Positions 7,680-17,780 are shown, counted from the stretch's first letter. The stretch is DNA of 64,000 bases from an uncultured Croceitalea sp. (GCA_947499565.1 CANMOV010000002.1:558001-622000), one strand, 5' to 3'. Numbers and translations are program-made. Notes: generated by a model from the sequence alone, not told the origin.

Positions 7680-10064
7680 ATGGAACAAATAGTACAATTT
7701 TTGCCAGCCTTTGGTGTTTTGGCGCTTATATACGTTTTTATTAAAAGCGGATGGGTATCTAAACAAGAAGTTGGTGACGCTAAAATGGCTCGTATTGCAA
7801 AGAATATTGCAGATGGAGCAATGTCTTTCTTAAAAGCCGAATATAAAATTTTAAGCATTTTTGTTGTAGCCGTTGCTGTTCTTTTATTCTTTAAAGGAAG
7901 TAATGAAGAAGGCTCTAACGGAATGGTAGCAGTATCATTTATTGTTGGTGCTATTTGCTCTGCTTTAGCTGGTTTTATTGGAATGAAAGTAGCGACTAAA
8001 GCCAATGTACGTACAACCAATGCCGCTAGAACTTCTTTAGGTAAAGCTTTAGAAGTTGCTTTTGCTGGTGGCGCTGTAATGGGTCTTGGTGTTGTAGGTC
8101 TTGGAGTTCTTGGTCTTAGTGGACTTTTCATGATATATAGCGGACAAGGTTGGGAGCTTGGTGAAGTATTAAATGTACTTTCTGGTTTCTCTCTAGGTGC
8201 TTCTTCCATTGCGCTTTTTGCAAGAGTAGGTGGTGGTATTTATACTAAGGCTGCGGATGTCGGTGCTGACCTTGTTGGTAAAGTAGAAGCTGGTATTCCT
8301 GAAGATCACCCGTTAAATCCTGCAACTATTGCAGATAACGTTGGTGATAATGTTGGTGATGTAGCTGGTATGGGTGCTGACCTTTTTGAGTCATACGTTG
8401 GTTCTATTATAGGTACTATGGTTTTAGGTGCCGCTTTTGTTGGTATGGATGTTTTTAAAGCGGATGGATTTGATGGACTAAGTGCTGTTTACCTTCCTTT
8501 AGTATTAGCAGCAATAGGTATTATCATGTCTATCATCGGAACTTTCTTTGTAAAAGTTAAAGATGGCGGTAATCCGCAAACAGCTTTAAACATTGGTGAA
8601 TTTGGTTCAGCTGGTTTAATGCTAGTTGCTTCTTATTTCATTATAACAAATATGTTGCCAGAAAGCTGGTCTTTTGGCGGTGGAACTTACGGAGCAATGG
8701 GTGTTTTCTGGGCAGTACTTGCAGGTTTAGTTGCAGGTCTTGCAGTTGGTAAGGTAACAGAATATTATACAGGGACTGGTACAAAACCAGTTAACTCAAT
8801 TGTACGTCAGTCAGAGACTGGAGCAGCAACAAATATTATTGCTGGTTTAGGCGTTGGTATGATGTCTACAATGTTTCCTATCATTTTAATTGCTGCTGCA
8901 ATTTTAGTATCACATCATTTTGCGGGTCTTTATGGTATTGCAATTGCTGCTGTAGGGATGTTGGCAAATACAGGAATCCAATTAGCAGTTGATGCTTATG
9001 GACCTATTTCTGATAATGCTGGTGGTATTGCTGAAATGGCAGAATTAGAACCAGAGGTTAGAGAGCGTACAGATAAGTTAGATGCAGTAGGTAATACAAC
9101 TGCCGCAATTGGTAAAGGTTTTGCAATTGCTTCCGCAGCATTAACTGCTTTAGCTTTATTTGCTGCATTTATGCAAACAGCTAACGTAACCGCTATTGAT
9201 GTTTCTAAACCAACTGTAATGGCTGGTCTGTTAGTTGGTGGTATGTTACCTTTTGTTTTCTCTGCACTTTCTATGAATGCTGTAGGTAGAGCTGCAATGG
9301 CAATGATTGAAGAAGTTCGTCGCCAGTTTAGAGATATTCCTCAATTAAAAGCTGCACTTGAAGTTATGAGAGCTGTTGATTCTGATATGTCTAAGGCTAC
9401 AAAAGAGCAAAGAGAAACGTTTGATGCTGCTGATGGTGTAGCGGAATATGATAAATGTGTTGCTATTTCTACAAAAGCATCTATTAGAGAAATGGTATTG
9501 CCAGGATTATTGGCAATTGCTGTTCCTGTTGCTGTAGGATTCATTGGTGGTGCTGAAATGTTAGGCGGCTTATTAGCAGGTGTTACTACTTGTGGGGTAT
9601 TAATGGCAATCTTCCAGTCTAATGCAGGTGGTGCATGGGATAACGCTAAGAAAACTATCGAAAGTGATGGTAAAAAAGGTAGCGATGCGCACAAAGCGGC
9701 TGTTGTAGGTGATACCGTTGGCGATCCATTTAAAGATACTTCAGGACCTTCATTAAACATCTTATTAAAGTTAATGTCTGTTGTTGCATTAGTAATTGCA
9801 CCTAGTATTGCAATTAGTGCTGATAAAATGATGGCATATAATGAGGATAAGGCTGTTGGTACTGAGCTAGTTCAAAAACACGTGGAAAAGCAAGTTCGTG
9901 TTGAAATGAGCAATACGGCTGATGGTATGTTTAAAGCAGTAGTAACTACATCTTCTGAAATTAACGGTGAGAAAACGGAGGAAGTAAAAGAGTTTACTGG
10001 AGCTACTAAAGAAGAAGTAAAAGCAGCTGTTGAAAAATACAACAGTGCTATTTCTATAGAATAG
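7680..10064 (+). CDS. hppA: Membrane-bound ion-translocating pyrophosphatase
   Basis: A 794-residue integral membrane PPase with about 16 predicted helices that couples PPi hydrolysis to H+ or Na+ export. Catalytic loop motifs are visible: [19 protein letters not shown], then [20 protein letters not shown], and near the C-terminus [20 protein letters not shown]. The [10 protein letters not shown] motif has alanine where K+-independent enzymes carry lysine, which predicts K+ dependence. Whether Na+ or H+ is pumped cannot be decided by eye. The last 75 residues (after [10 protein letters not shown]) form a charged, soluble-looking tail beyond the usual core, seen in Bacteroidetes homologues as far as I recall. 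Confidence 0.96.
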   Translation: MEQIVQFLPAFGVLALIYVFIKSGWVSKQEVGDAKMARIAKNIADGAMSFLKAEYKILSIFVVAVAVLLFFKGSNEEGSNGMVAVSFIVGAICSALAGFIGMKVATKANVRTTNAARTSLGKALEVAFAGGAVMGLGVVGLGVLGLSGLFMIYSGQGWELGEVLNVLSGFSLGASSIALFARVGGGIYTKAADVGADLVGKVEAGIPEDHPLNPATIADNVGDNVGDVAGMGADLFESYVGSIIGTMVLGAAFVGMDVFKADGFDGLSAVYLPLVLAAIGIIMSIIGTFFVKVKDGGNPQTALNIGEFGSAGLMLVASYFIITNMLPESWSFGGGTYGAMGVFWAVLAGLVAGLAVGKVTEYYTGTGTKPVNSIVRQSETGAATNIIAGLGVGMMSTMFPIILIAAAILVSHHFAGLYGIAIAAVGMLANTGIQLAVDAYGPISDNAGGIAEMAELEPEVRERTDKLDAVGNTTAAIGKGFAIASAALTALALFAAFMQTANVTAIDVSKPTVMAGLLVGGMLPFVFSALSMNAVGRAAMAMIEEVRRQFRDIPQLKAALEVMRAVDSDMSKATKEQRETFDAADGVAEYDKCVAISTKASIREMVLPGLLAIAVPVAVGFIGGAEMLGGLLAGVTTCGVLMAIFQSNAGGAWDNAKKTIESDGKKGSDAHKAAVVGDTVGDPFKDTSGPSLNILLKLMSVVALVIAPSIAISADKMMAYNEDKAVGTELVQKHVEKQVRVEMSNTADGMFKAVVTTSSEINGEKTEEVKEFTGATKEEVKAAVEKYNSAISIE

Positions 10065-10071
10065 TTTGGTA

Positions 10072-10147
10072 AGTCCTTCCAGGAAAACCCGGAAGGACTC
10101 CAACCAACCAACATAGACCTGCAAAGTTCACTTTGCAGGTTTTTTTG
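10072..10147 (+). terminator. Double hairpin terminator after hppA
   Basis: The first hairpin is AGTCCTTCC (10072-10080) with GGAAGGACT (10091-10099). The second is ACCTGCAAAG (10117-10126) with CTTTGCAGGT (10131-10140), a perfect 10-bp stem with a TTCA loop followed by a run of T to 10147. The second is the intrinsic terminator; the first may protect the 3' end. Confidence 0.85.
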
Positions 10148-10198
10148 TTTACCTAAGACAAATGAGTCTATTGTTTTTAGATTTTTTAATGTTACACA

Positions 10199-10250
10199 GA
10201 GCCTGTCGAAGTGTATTACATTATCCTTCGACAGGCTCAGGATGACAATT
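10199..10250. repeat. Palindromic intergenic repeat (GTCATCCTGAGC type)
   Basis: GAGCCTGTCGAAG (10199-10211) is an exact inverted repeat of CTTCGACAGGCTC (10226-10238), followed by AGGATGAC. The same sequence recurs at 19241-19265 and, inside a gene, at 48205-48276. It looks like a dispersed REP-like element. It sits in the convergent gap between hppA and the tonB gene. Confidence 0.7.
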
Positions 10251-10266
10251 CAAGTGACATCGTATT

Positions 10267-10968
10267 TTATTGTAACCTAAATGTAATGGGCAGACTAAAC
10301 ACAACTTTTGCGTTTTTACCTTGATGTTTGCCGGGTGTCATTTTTGGCAGCTTAGAAACTATTCTCTTAGCTTCTTTTTCTAAAACTTGATGTGGTCCAC
10401 GCATTTTAAGGTTTTCAATTGTACCATCTTTTCCAATAATAAATTGAGTTGAAACCCTTCCTTGTATATTCATTTCCATAGCCAGATCAGGATATCTAAT
10501 ATTTTTATTTACATGTTTTGTCATCATTTTTTGAAAACATGCTTTCTTATCGATAGCATCTTCACATCCTGGAAATATAGGTACCTCATCAATTAAATCA
10601 ATTAGAACTGTTACATCTTCTTCAACTTCTTCAAGATTTACGTTTGAAATTTCCATGATTTCTGTGTCCTGATTAGGGTCAATAGCTTCAATAATGGTTT
10701 CAATAATATCTTTGTCGTCATCCACAACTTTAATTTCCGGCGGTGTTATAATTTTTGGAGGAGGAGGTTTCATGTAGTGCACAGTAATAGGAACATCTTC
10801 ATCAATGCTATCTAAGATATTCTGCGTAATCTCCCAATCTGGTTCTGAGTAAAAAGTCTTCCACTCTAAAGCGGTGTAAATTAGCCCAAGAATCAGAGTT
10901 AGTCCAATAACAAAGTAAAGACTGCTGTTTTTTTCTAGTTTTAGATGTTCTTTCTTTTTTGCTTCCAT
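10267..10968 (-). CDS. TonB family energy transducer
   Basis: A 233-residue inner-membrane protein with one N-terminal anchor helix at about residues 19-36 (LYFVIGLTLILGLIYTALEW). A periplasmic acidic and proline-containing linker includes PPPPKIITPPE. The C-terminal TonB domain is at about 150-233 (RYPDLAMEMNIQGRVSTQFI, VVFSLPITFRL). This class contacts outer-membrane TonB-dependent transporters. It is monocistronic with no ExbB/ExbD beside it. Bacteroidetes carry many such paralogues, so its partner receptor cannot be named. Confidence 0.9.
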   Translation of the reverse strand: MEAKKKEHLKLEKNSSLYFVIGLTLILGLIYTALEWKTFYSEPDWEITQNILDSIDEDVPITVHYMKPPPPKIITPPEIKVVDDDKDIIETIIEAIDPNQDTEIMEISNVNLEEVEEDVTVLIDLIDEVPIFPGCEDAIDKKACFQKMMTKHVNKNIRYPDLAMEMNIQGRVSTQFIIGKDGTIENLKMRGPHQVLEKEAKRIVSKLPKMTPGKHQGKNAKVVFSLPITFRLQ

Positions 10969-11186
10969 CGTATCAAATTTTATAGTTATACAATGAAAGT
11001 AAGCTGCATTTAAGCTCTAGAAAAGTTAGAATGAGGGAAGTGGTACTTTGGCTGAGGGATTGGTGTAACGAATAGATTTCTAATCGCTTAATGCTATCGA
11101 AATCACATAAATCTCTTAATTATACTATCTAAAGTACCAGAGAAACCTATAAGAAAAGAGGGTTTTGAACGAGGGAAAACTAGATT

Positions 11187-11801
11187 CTAAAACAATCCAT
11201 GTATTTCTGCATCAATCTTATTGATGACTTTTCCTAAATCTTCGGGGTCATCAACAAAATTTAAGTCATCTACGTCTATGATTAAAAGTTTACCCTTCTC
11301 ATAGGTGTTTGCCCAAGCTTCATAACGCTCATTTAAGCGACTTAAATAATCTATAGAGATGCTATTCTCGTATTCACGACCACGCTTGTGAATTTGATTT
11401 ACCAGATTTGGGATAGAACTACGTAAATAGATTAGTAAATCTGGTGGTTGTACTAAACTTTCCATCAATTCAAAAAGACTCTTATAATTATTAAAGTCTC
11501 TATTGGTCATTAAACCCATCGCATGAAGGTTAGGTGCAAAAATGTGCGCATCTTCGTAAATGGTACGATCTTGAATTACCTTTTTATTACCTTCTCTAAT
11601 CTTTAGTATTTGACGATACCTACTGTTTAAAAAGTAAATCTGCAGATTAAAACTCCAACGTTCCATTTGCGTGTAAAAATCATCTAAATATGGATTGTCT
11701 ACTACATCTTCAAATTGTGCATCCCATTTGTAATGTTTAGATAATAAAGTGGTTAAGGTAGTTTTTCCTGCTCCAATATTTCCGGCAACTGCAATGTGCA
11801 T
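11187..11801 (-). CDS. Deoxynucleoside kinase
   Basis: A 204-residue cytoplasmic kinase of the dNK/dGK-dCK family that phosphorylates deoxynucleosides for nucleotide salvage. The P-loop is at the N-terminus (GNIGAGKTTL). The substrate-binding segment ERWSFNLQIYFLNSRYRQ and the DRT motif (IQDRTIYEDAHIF) follow, and the lid region is RGREYENSI. The exact substrate (dA, dG or others) is not determinable. It starts about 220 bases downstream of tonB's start region on the same strand. Confidence 0.92.
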   Translation of the reverse strand: MHIAVAGNIGAGKTTLTTLLSKHYKWDAQFEDVVDNPYLDDFYTQMERWSFNLQIYFLNSRYRQILKIREGNKKVIQDRTIYEDAHIFAPNLHAMGLMTNRDFNNYKSLFELMESLVQPPDLLIYLRSSIPNLVNQIHKRGREYENSISIDYLSRLNERYEAWANTYEKGKLLIIDVDDLNFVDDPEDLGKVINKIDAEIHGLF

Positions 11802-11900
11802 GGTTAGGTGTTTTTTGGCTATTTATTTTAAAAACGAGGGTCTGCAATATACGAAGTATATTGAGTTACAAGAAAAAAATAAGTTGAAATGGAAGTAATG

Positions 11901-12581
11901 CTAACAAATAAGTTTGTAACCGTATCCTCGGACATTCACAATTTGAATGTTTTCATCTTTTTTTAGCTTTTTGCGAAGTTTAGTAATAAAAACATCCATA
12001 CTGCGCGCGTTGAAAAAATCATCATCACCCCAGATTTTTTTTAGGATTAAAGAGCGGTCAAGAATTTCGTTTCTAGTTTCGGATAAATGAAAAAGGAGCT
12101 CCGCCTCTCTATGGGTAAGCTGTACCTCTTCAGTATTAAAAGTTAGTTTCTGCTTTGTGTAATCAAAAGTATAATTCCCAATTTTTATTTGGTCTTTTGT
12201 TTTCTTGAGTCTATTTCTATCCAAAAGGGCATGTATACGAACGATAAGTTCTTCCATGCTAAAAGGTTTTTTTAAGTAGTCGTTCCCGCCATGTTCAAAA
12301 CCTTCTACAACATCTTTGGTTTGCGATTTAGCGGTAAGAAATATGATAGGTATGTGTTTGTCTTGAGCTCTAATTTCTTTTGCGAGAGTGAAACCATCCT
12401 TTTTAGGCATCATAACATCTAGAACTAAAAGTTCTGGTTTCTCTTTTACGTATGTTTTAAATGCTGTGTCGCCATTGTCACAAAAAAGTACTTTAAAGTT
12501 TCTGGTCTCAAGGCTCTCTTTTACAATTTGCCCTAATGCTAACTCATCTTCAGCTAGAAGTATTTTAATGGGTAGGCTCAT
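11901..12581 (-). CDS. OmpR-family response regulator
   Basis: A 226-residue response regulator. The receiver domain (residues 1-120) has the acidic pocket AEDE, the phospho-acceptor aspartate in LLVLDVMMPKKDG, the switch residues LTAKS and the conserved lysine in YLKKPFS. The winged-helix DNA-binding domain (130-226) contains LTHREAELLFHLSETRNEIL and ends VNVRGYGYKLIC. Its start overlaps the stop of the histidine kinase gene by 4 bases (ATGA), so the pair is translationally coupled. The GTTAAC repeats upstream of the kinase are the best candidate binding site. Confidence 0.95.
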   Translation of the reverse strand: MSLPIKILLAEDELALGQIVKESLETRNFKVLFCDNGDTAFKTYVKEKPELLVLDVMMPKKDGFTLAKEIRAQDKHIPIIFLTAKSQTKDVVEGFEHGGNDYLKKPFSMEELIVRIHALLDRNRLKKTKDQIKIGNYTFDYTKQKLTFNTEEVQLTHREAELLFHLSETRNEILDRSLILKKIWGDDDFFNARSMDVFITKLRKKLKKDENIQIVNVRGYGYKLIC

Positions 12582-14053
12582 AAAACAATTTTGAAGATGG
12601 TATTTGTGGTATCTGGAACTAAAGAGAGAGTGCCATTGTGTTTTTCAATTATTTTTTTGGAATAAAAAAGTCCAATTCCAAAACCTTTTACATCATGTCT
12701 GTTGCCAGTTGGGACACGATAAAATTTATCGAATATTTTTTCACGCTGATTTTTATCGATTTTGCCTCCATCATCGGCAACGGTTATTTCTATAGAGTTC
12801 AATAGGGAATTAAGGTTTACTTCAATAGTCTCTCCACCATACTTAATGGCATTATCGATAAGATTGGCAAGCGCATTTTCGAAATGAAAGGGATCAACTT
12901 TTGCAGTTAAAGTATTGCTATTACTTTTAAAAGAAATAGTTTTTCCGGGAGAAAGCATTTGGTATTTTTCTACTAGATTCTTTAAAACTAGTACTAAATC
13001 TATCTCCTCTGTATTAATAATAAGTTTATCACTATCCAAAGTCGCAGTTTCTAACAGTTTTTCTACCATTAAGTGTAGCTTTTTAAGCTGCTGTTCAGAT
13101 ATGTTTAAATAATTATCTGTTTTCTCTTTGTCATTAGCTTTATTAAAGTTTTTAATTCCCTCAATTGCTGTAGATACTGTTGCAATTGGTGTTTTAAACT
13201 CATGCGTGATATTGCTAATAAGATCATTCTTTATTTCTGCTAACTCTTTTTGTTTATTGATGATATGTAGTAAGTAGAATAAGCAGGCAATAATACAAGT
13301 AGCCAGTAATAATGATAATAAAATCCCAGTAAGACTTCTTTTAAGAATACTCATTGTTGGGTTGGAATATTGCAATTGTAGTTTTTGGTTAATTGGTAAG
13401 TATGTAGATTTTGAAAAAGTGGAAAGTGAATTTTCTTTTAGGTCTTTTATTTTAAAACTTTTAAAAAGGGAGTCGGCTTTAAGATGCAGTAGTCCATAGT
13501 CAATGCGTATCTTTTTTCTATCTAATTCTTGAAATAAAAGTGTATCTAACCTTTTAAAATCTAGAGAGTCCCTTTTTATAGAAATGGTTAATTTGTTTAG
13601 TAAACCAGAAATAGAAGTAAGACTATCTGGGGAACTTTTTCTATTAACTATAGAGACTCCATTTATTCTGCGTTCTGTAAAAGTAAAACCACTAGTACAA
13701 TCTATTAACTTGGATGAATGCGTTAAATAATCGTCATGTTTATGGTTTATAGTGGTATCTATTTTTACTCTTGTTTTGGGATTGGTTGTCATATCCGAAA
13801 ATCCAATCATTTGCAAACTAACGTTTGTAGAATCGCTATTCTCTTTTAAATCTATGAAAGAAAAGAAATCTGTTTTTGCAAAATCTGCATAGTAGGATTC
13901 GACGGCATTATCTAAACTTATTTGGACTTCATTAATAAGTCGCTGTTTATTGGTATTGTAGTTTTGGACATTCCAGTAAACCTGAATACCAATTGTTATC
14001 ACGATTGTAATCGTGATAAAGTAAAGCAATGCTTTGTAGTGTTGCTGTTTCAC
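12578..14053 (-). CDS. Sensor histidine kinase
   Basis: An inner-membrane kinase of 491 residues from this start. Two membrane helices (about residues 8-28 and 245-265) flank a periplasmic sensor region with no recognisable domain. The HisKA box is SNITHEFKTPIATVSTAIEG; the ATPase N-box is NALANLIDNAIKYGGE; G boxes are VADDGGKID and GFGIGLFYSKKIIEKHNGTL. No HAMP domain is evident. I choose the GTG at 14051-14053 (giving VKQQHYKALLYF) because paralogues start directly before the first helix and because an upstream ATG at 14101 would lie inside the GTTAAC repeat array. If that ATG is used, 16 residues are added. Confidence 0.85.
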   Translation of the reverse strand: MKQQHYKALLYFITITIVITIGIQVYWNVQNYNTNKQRLINEVQISLDNAVESYYADFAKTDFFSFIDLKENSDSTNVSLQMIGFSDMTTNPKTRVKIDTTINHKHDDYLTHSSKLIDCTSGFTFTERRINGVSIVNRKSSPDSLTSISGLLNKLTISIKRDSLDFKRLDTLLFQELDRKKIRIDYGLLHLKADSLFKSFKIKDLKENSLSTFSKSTYLPINQKLQLQYSNPTMSILKRSLTGILLSLLLATCIIACLFYLLHIINKQKELAEIKNDLISNITHEFKTPIATVSTAIEGIKNFNKANDKEKTDNYLNISEQQLKKLHLMVEKLLETATLDSDKLIINTEEIDLVLVLKNLVEKYQMLSPGKTISFKSNSNTLTAKVDPFHFENALANLIDNAIKYGGETIEVNLNSLLNSIEITVADDGGKIDKNQREKIFDKFYRVPTGNRHDVKGFGIGLFYSKKIIEKHNGTLSLVPDTTNTIFKIVL

Positions 14054-14093
14054 ATTGTAAAAGTAAGTACAAATAGTAGGCGTATTGTAATCG

Positions 14094-14149
14094 GTTAACA
14101 CTAGTTAACACTGGTTAACCTTGTTTTTATAGATAGAGATTCAAATTTG
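14094..14149 (+). promoter_or_regulatory. Phased GTTAAC repeats and promoter for the GLPGLI gene
   Basis: GTTAAC occurs at 14094-14099, 14104-14109 and 14114-14119, exactly 10 bp (one helical turn) apart. Immediately downstream are TTG (14121-14123) and CAAATTTG (14142-14149), separated by 18 bases. These resemble the Bacteroidetes -33 TTTG and -7 TAnnTTTG elements with one mismatch in the -7 box. Direct repeats at about one turn just ahead of -33 are typical of OmpR-family activator sites, and the adjacent response regulator is the obvious candidate. Binding is inferred, not shown. Confidence 0.55.
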
Positions 14150-14178
14150 TAGGGTAGATAATCACTAAAATAAAAACG

Positions 14179-15024
14179 ATGAAAAAAAATAGTTGGGTTT
14201 TAGCTTTGACTTTTATTCTTATTTCAACTGGTTTGTTAGCACAAGACTTTACAGGTTTAGCTACCTATAAAACGGATATGAAATTAAATATAAAAATGGA
14301 TAGCACGGAAACTAGTGCTAATCAAATGGACATGATTCAACAACAACTGCGTTTTGCCATGCAAAAGGATTTTGAACTTGCTTTTAATAAAACCGAATCC
14401 AATTGGAGAGAGCTTGAAAAGTTAGATAAACCATCGGGTAATAGCGGTATGAATGTGCAGGTTCGCATTGTAGGAGCTGGTGGCGGTAGTGACGGTCTTT
14501 TGTACAAGAATACAAAGACAAAAAAGACTGTAGAAAGTACAGACGCCTTTGGTAAGCTATTTTTAGTTGCTGACGAGCTGGAACCCGTTGAATGGGAAAT
14601 GACTTCTGAAACAAAGCAAATTGGGAAGTACACTTGCTACAAAGCAATTTCAGAAAGAGAAATAACAGAAACGGTTTTTTCAGATGTAAATGGAGAAAGC
14701 GAAGAAAAAGAAGAAAAGCGTATGCAAACTACAACGGTTTGGTATACTCCCGAAATACCTGTTAATCATGGACCAGAAGGGTATTGGGGATTGCCTGGAC
14801 TTATTTTAGAAGTAAATGATGGGCGAAGAATTATGATTTGTACTAAGGTGGTTTTAAATCCCGAGAAGCCTATCACCATAGAAGTCCCAACAAAAGGGAA
14901 AAAAGTAGATGGTGAAGAGTACGAAGTAATTATGAGAGAACAAGCCGAAAAGGTGAACAAGATGAATGGAGGGGGAAAGAAAAAAGGGCAACATTCTTCT
15001 TTTCAAATGCGTATAGGAGGATAA
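14179..15024 (+). CDS. GLPGLI family exported protein
   Basis: A 281-residue protein with a signal peptide (about residues 1-22, ending TGLLAQD). It carries the family-defining motif in EGYWGLPGLILEVNDG, preceded by VWYTPEIPVNHGP. GLPGLI proteins are Bacteroidetes-specific, probably periplasmic or surface proteins of unknown function, and are usually encoded beside a CarboxypepD_reg/TonB-type barrel, as here. The gene is divergent from the two-component system and 43 bases upstream of the barrel gene, so the two probably form one operon. The extreme C-terminus is lysine- and glycine-rich. Confidence 0.93.
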   Translation: MKKNSWVLALTFILISTGLLAQDFTGLATYKTDMKLNIKMDSTETSANQMDMIQQQLRFAMQKDFELAFNKTESNWRELEKLDKPSGNSGMNVQVRIVGAGGGSDGLLYKNTKTKKTVESTDAFGKLFLVADELEPVEWEMTSETKQIGKYTCYKAISEREITETVFSDVNGESEEKEEKRMQTTTVWYTPEIPVNHGPEGYWGLPGLILEVNDGRRIMICTKVVLNPEKPITIEVPTKGKKVDGEEYEVIMREQAEKVNKMNGGGKKKGQHSSFQMRIGG

Positions 15025-15067
15025 GTAAAAAGTAAACCTAGTTCATACAAAAACAAGCAATCAAAAA

Positions 15068-17752
15068 ATGAATAGAATCATTATATCTCTATGTATAGGG
15101 CTAGGTTTCCTATGCTATAATGTAAATGCACAAAAGGTAATTTTAGAAGGTAAAGTTTCTGATAGTATTAATAATCCCTTAGAGTTAGCCAATGTTATAG
15201 CTATTAAAGAAAGTAATGGTGCCATAGCTTCTTATGGCATTACAGATGAAAAAGGAAGGTATAAGCTGAACCTAGATAAAGATAGCTTGTACTTGCTAAG
15301 AGCAAGTTATTTGGGTTTTGAGACTTGGGAAGAACAGCTTAAAGCTTCAGGGGATTTAAAGAAAGATATTGTACTCTCTGCTTCTCCAAACCAATTAGAT
15401 GGTGTTACTGTTGTAGAGGATTTCCCTGTTACAATTTCTGGAGATACCATTACGTACAATACAGATTCGTTTACCACCGGAAAAGAAAAGAAGCTAGAAG
15501 ATGTATTGGAAGAGTTACCCGGTTTTGAAATTAATGATGAGGGACAAATTAAAGTTCAAGGTAAGGATGTGAGTAAGGTTTTGGTGGAGGGTAAAGAGTT
15601 TTTTGATGGCGATACCAAAATGGCAACTAAAAATATTCCTGCGAACGCCGTAGATAAGGTTCAAGTTTTAAGAGATTTTAATGAGATAGGCCCTTTGCGT
15701 AGTGTTAATAACAGTGATGCTTTGGCATTAAATATTAAATTAAAGGATGGTAAAAAGAATCTTTGGTTTGGTGATATTTCCGCGGGTGTTGGGCCAGAAG
15801 ATAGGTATTTAGCACATCCCAACATCTTCTATTATTCGCCAAAGTTTAATGTTAACTTCATTGGAGACCTTAATAATATTGGGGAACAGGCATTTACGTT
15901 GCAAGATTATTTTAGGTTTAGTGGCGGGCTTTCGAGTTTGGCAAAAAGGTCTGGTTCATCGCTTAATCTTTCTTATGATGGCATAGGTTTGTCCCTTTTG
16001 CAGAATAATAGGGCGCGGAATATAGATGCTAAGCTTGCAGCGCTTAATTTTAATTATAATCCAAATAAGAAAATTAGTTTTTCGGGCTTTGGAATTGTAA
16101 CTGGAATAGATACCAGGTTATCCTCAATTTCACAACGAACCTATATAAGAGAAGATGGGGATAATAATGAGCTTTTAACATCCGATATTGAGCAAAAAAA
16201 TACTTCAGGGCTTTTTAAATTTTCAACTACCTATACGCCAAACGCTAAACTACATGTGAATTACGAAGCTTTTGTGAAGAACTCTGATATTAATGATGAA
16301 AATCAATTAAATTCTACCTTTTCAAGCTTTAGCAATGCAATTAATTCAGTTAGAACACGAGAACCATTTTCTGTTCAACAAGTACTAAATGCATTTTATT
16401 CGAATAATGATAAAAATATTTATTCATTAGAATCAAACCATTTGTACAAAAGGCAGCGTCCAAATTATGGATTGCTAACGGAACAAATCCCTTTTTCAGG
16501 AAGCGTTCCTTTAAGTGGTGAAAGTCCTTTTGATTTATTTCAGGATAAGGAAATATTCACCAATACTTTTGATTTGGAATTTAATTACTACCGAGTATTA
16601 AACGAAACCAACCATATTAGTTTTAAGTCTGGCATAAGTTTAAATAATCAAAACTTAACTTCAGAATTAACAGAATTGGTAAATAATACTAGGGAGTCTG
16701 TTGGTTCTAATGATGAATATGTAAATGACATCGAGTTTAACTTTCAAGATATTTATTTTGGATTAGGTTATCGTGTAAAATTTGGAAAACTAACCGTGAG
16801 TCCAAGGTTAACCCTTCATAATTATGCAATTGATAACAGCCAACAGAATGAAGTAACCGATTTAAATAAAATTTTATTACTCCCAAGTTTAAATTCTAGA
16901 TACGCGTTTAATAGCACACAATCCTTACAGTTTAGATATGCTGTGGAGGCGCAATTTCCAGATATTCAAAACTTGGTTGCAGCAAGAGAAGTAAGAGGTT
17001 ACAATAGCCTTTTCACAGGGAATAGAAATCTAAAAAACGAGTGGTATCATAATGCTAGTCTAAATTATAGCAATTTTAGTATGTTTAATTTTACCACTAT
17101 TTACGGTGGGCTTACCTATCAAAAGCGGTATGAGAGTATCGGGAATACGGTAAACTTTATTGGACTAGATAGAGTGTCATCTCCAATTAATTTAGATACT
17201 CCAAATGAAACTTTCTCACTATTTGGAACATTTGAGAAACGCTTTCCGTTATGGAAAACAAAATTCGAAAGTAGGCTGTCTTATAATAAGTTTAATACGG
17301 TTGTTAATGGGTTTACAGATTTTAATGAATCTTTTAACCAAACGTATAAGCTTGCTTTTGAGACACGATTTAAGGAGGCGCCAAATGCGGAGCTTGGTTT
17401 TAAAAAACAATTGAATAATTATTCTAGCACAGCTATTGAAAATACATTTATAACTAACAGTCCTTACGCTAATATTGAGGCTTATTTCTTAAAGGGATTT
17501 GCATTGACAGCGGATTATGAATACAATGATTATAAGAATAGGGATGGTGGAGTTAGCAGTACTTATGATTTTTTTAATGCGGCACTGTATTATCAAAAAG
17601 AAGACAGTAAGTGGGAGTTTAAAATTTCTGGAATGAATCTATTAAATACTACTAATATAAGACAAGACTCATTTTCCAACAATTTGATTAGTACTTTAGA
17701 ATATGCTGTACAACCAAGATATTTTTTGGCTAGTATTAAATATGAATTGTAA
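15068..17752 (+). CDS. TonB-receptor-like outer-membrane barrel with carboxypeptidase-like domain
   Basis: An 894-residue outer-membrane protein. A signal peptide (to about residue 21, VNAQ) precedes a CarboxypepD_reg-like domain at 25-105 (LEGKVSDSINNPLELANVIA). A plug-like segment follows at 130-215 (KKLEDVLEELPGFEINDEGQ), then a long beta barrel ending FLASIKYEL. It lacks a clear TonB box and belongs to the outer-membrane-beta-barrel family paired with GLPGLI proteins. It is probably co-expressed with the upstream gene under the adjacent two-component system. Substrate is unknown. Confidence 0.88.
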   Translation: MNRIIISLCIGLGFLCYNVNAQKVILEGKVSDSINNPLELANVIAIKESNGAIASYGITDEKGRYKLNLDKDSLYLLRASYLGFETWEEQLKASGDLKKDIVLSASPNQLDGVTVVEDFPVTISGDTITYNTDSFTTGKEKKLEDVLEELPGFEINDEGQIKVQGKDVSKVLVEGKEFFDGDTKMATKNIPANAVDKVQVLRDFNEIGPLRSVNNSDALALNIKLKDGKKNLWFGDISAGVGPEDRYLAHPNIFYYSPKFNVNFIGDLNNIGEQAFTLQDYFRFSGGLSSLAKRSGSSLNLSYDGIGLSLLQNNRARNIDAKLAALNFNYNPNKKISFSGFGIVTGIDTRLSSISQRTYIREDGDNNELLTSDIEQKNTSGLFKFSTTYTPNAKLHVNYEAFVKNSDINDENQLNSTFSSFSNAINSVRTREPFSVQQVLNAFYSNNDKNIYSLESNHLYKRQRPNYGLLTEQIPFSGSVPLSGESPFDLFQDKEIFTNTFDLEFNYYRVLNETNHISFKSGISLNNQNLTSELTELVNNTRESVGSNDEYVNDIEFNFQDIYFGLGYRVKFGKLTVSPRLTLHNYAIDNSQQNEVTDLNKILLLPSLNSRYAFNSTQSLQFRYAVEAQFPDIQNLVAAREVRGYNSLFTGNRNLKNEWYHNASLNYSNFSMFNFTTIYGGLTYQKRYESIGNTVNFIGLDRVSSPINLDTPNETFSLFGTFEKRFPLWKTKFESRLSYNKFNTVVNGFTDFNESFNQTYKLAFETRFKEAPNAELGFKKQLNNYSSTAIENTFITNSPYANIEAYFLKGFALTADYEYNDYKNRDGGVSSTYDFFNAALYYQKEDSKWEFKISGMNLLNTTNIRQDSFSNNLISTLEYAVQPRYFLASIKYEL

Positions 17753-17780
17753 GTAGAAAGGTATTTGATTCATTTTAAAA

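Noticed and set aside
7670..8209. Long antisense ORF opposite hppA, and similar ORFs opposite other genes
   Set aside because: They lie wholly within well-supported genes on the other strand and have low-complexity, serine/proline/threonine-rich composition typical of shadows.
14054..14101. N-terminal extension of the histidine kinase from the ATG at 14101
   Set aside because: The extra residues are unlike family members and the start would lie in the GTTAAC array; the GTG at 14053 gives a normal N-terminus. It remains possible.
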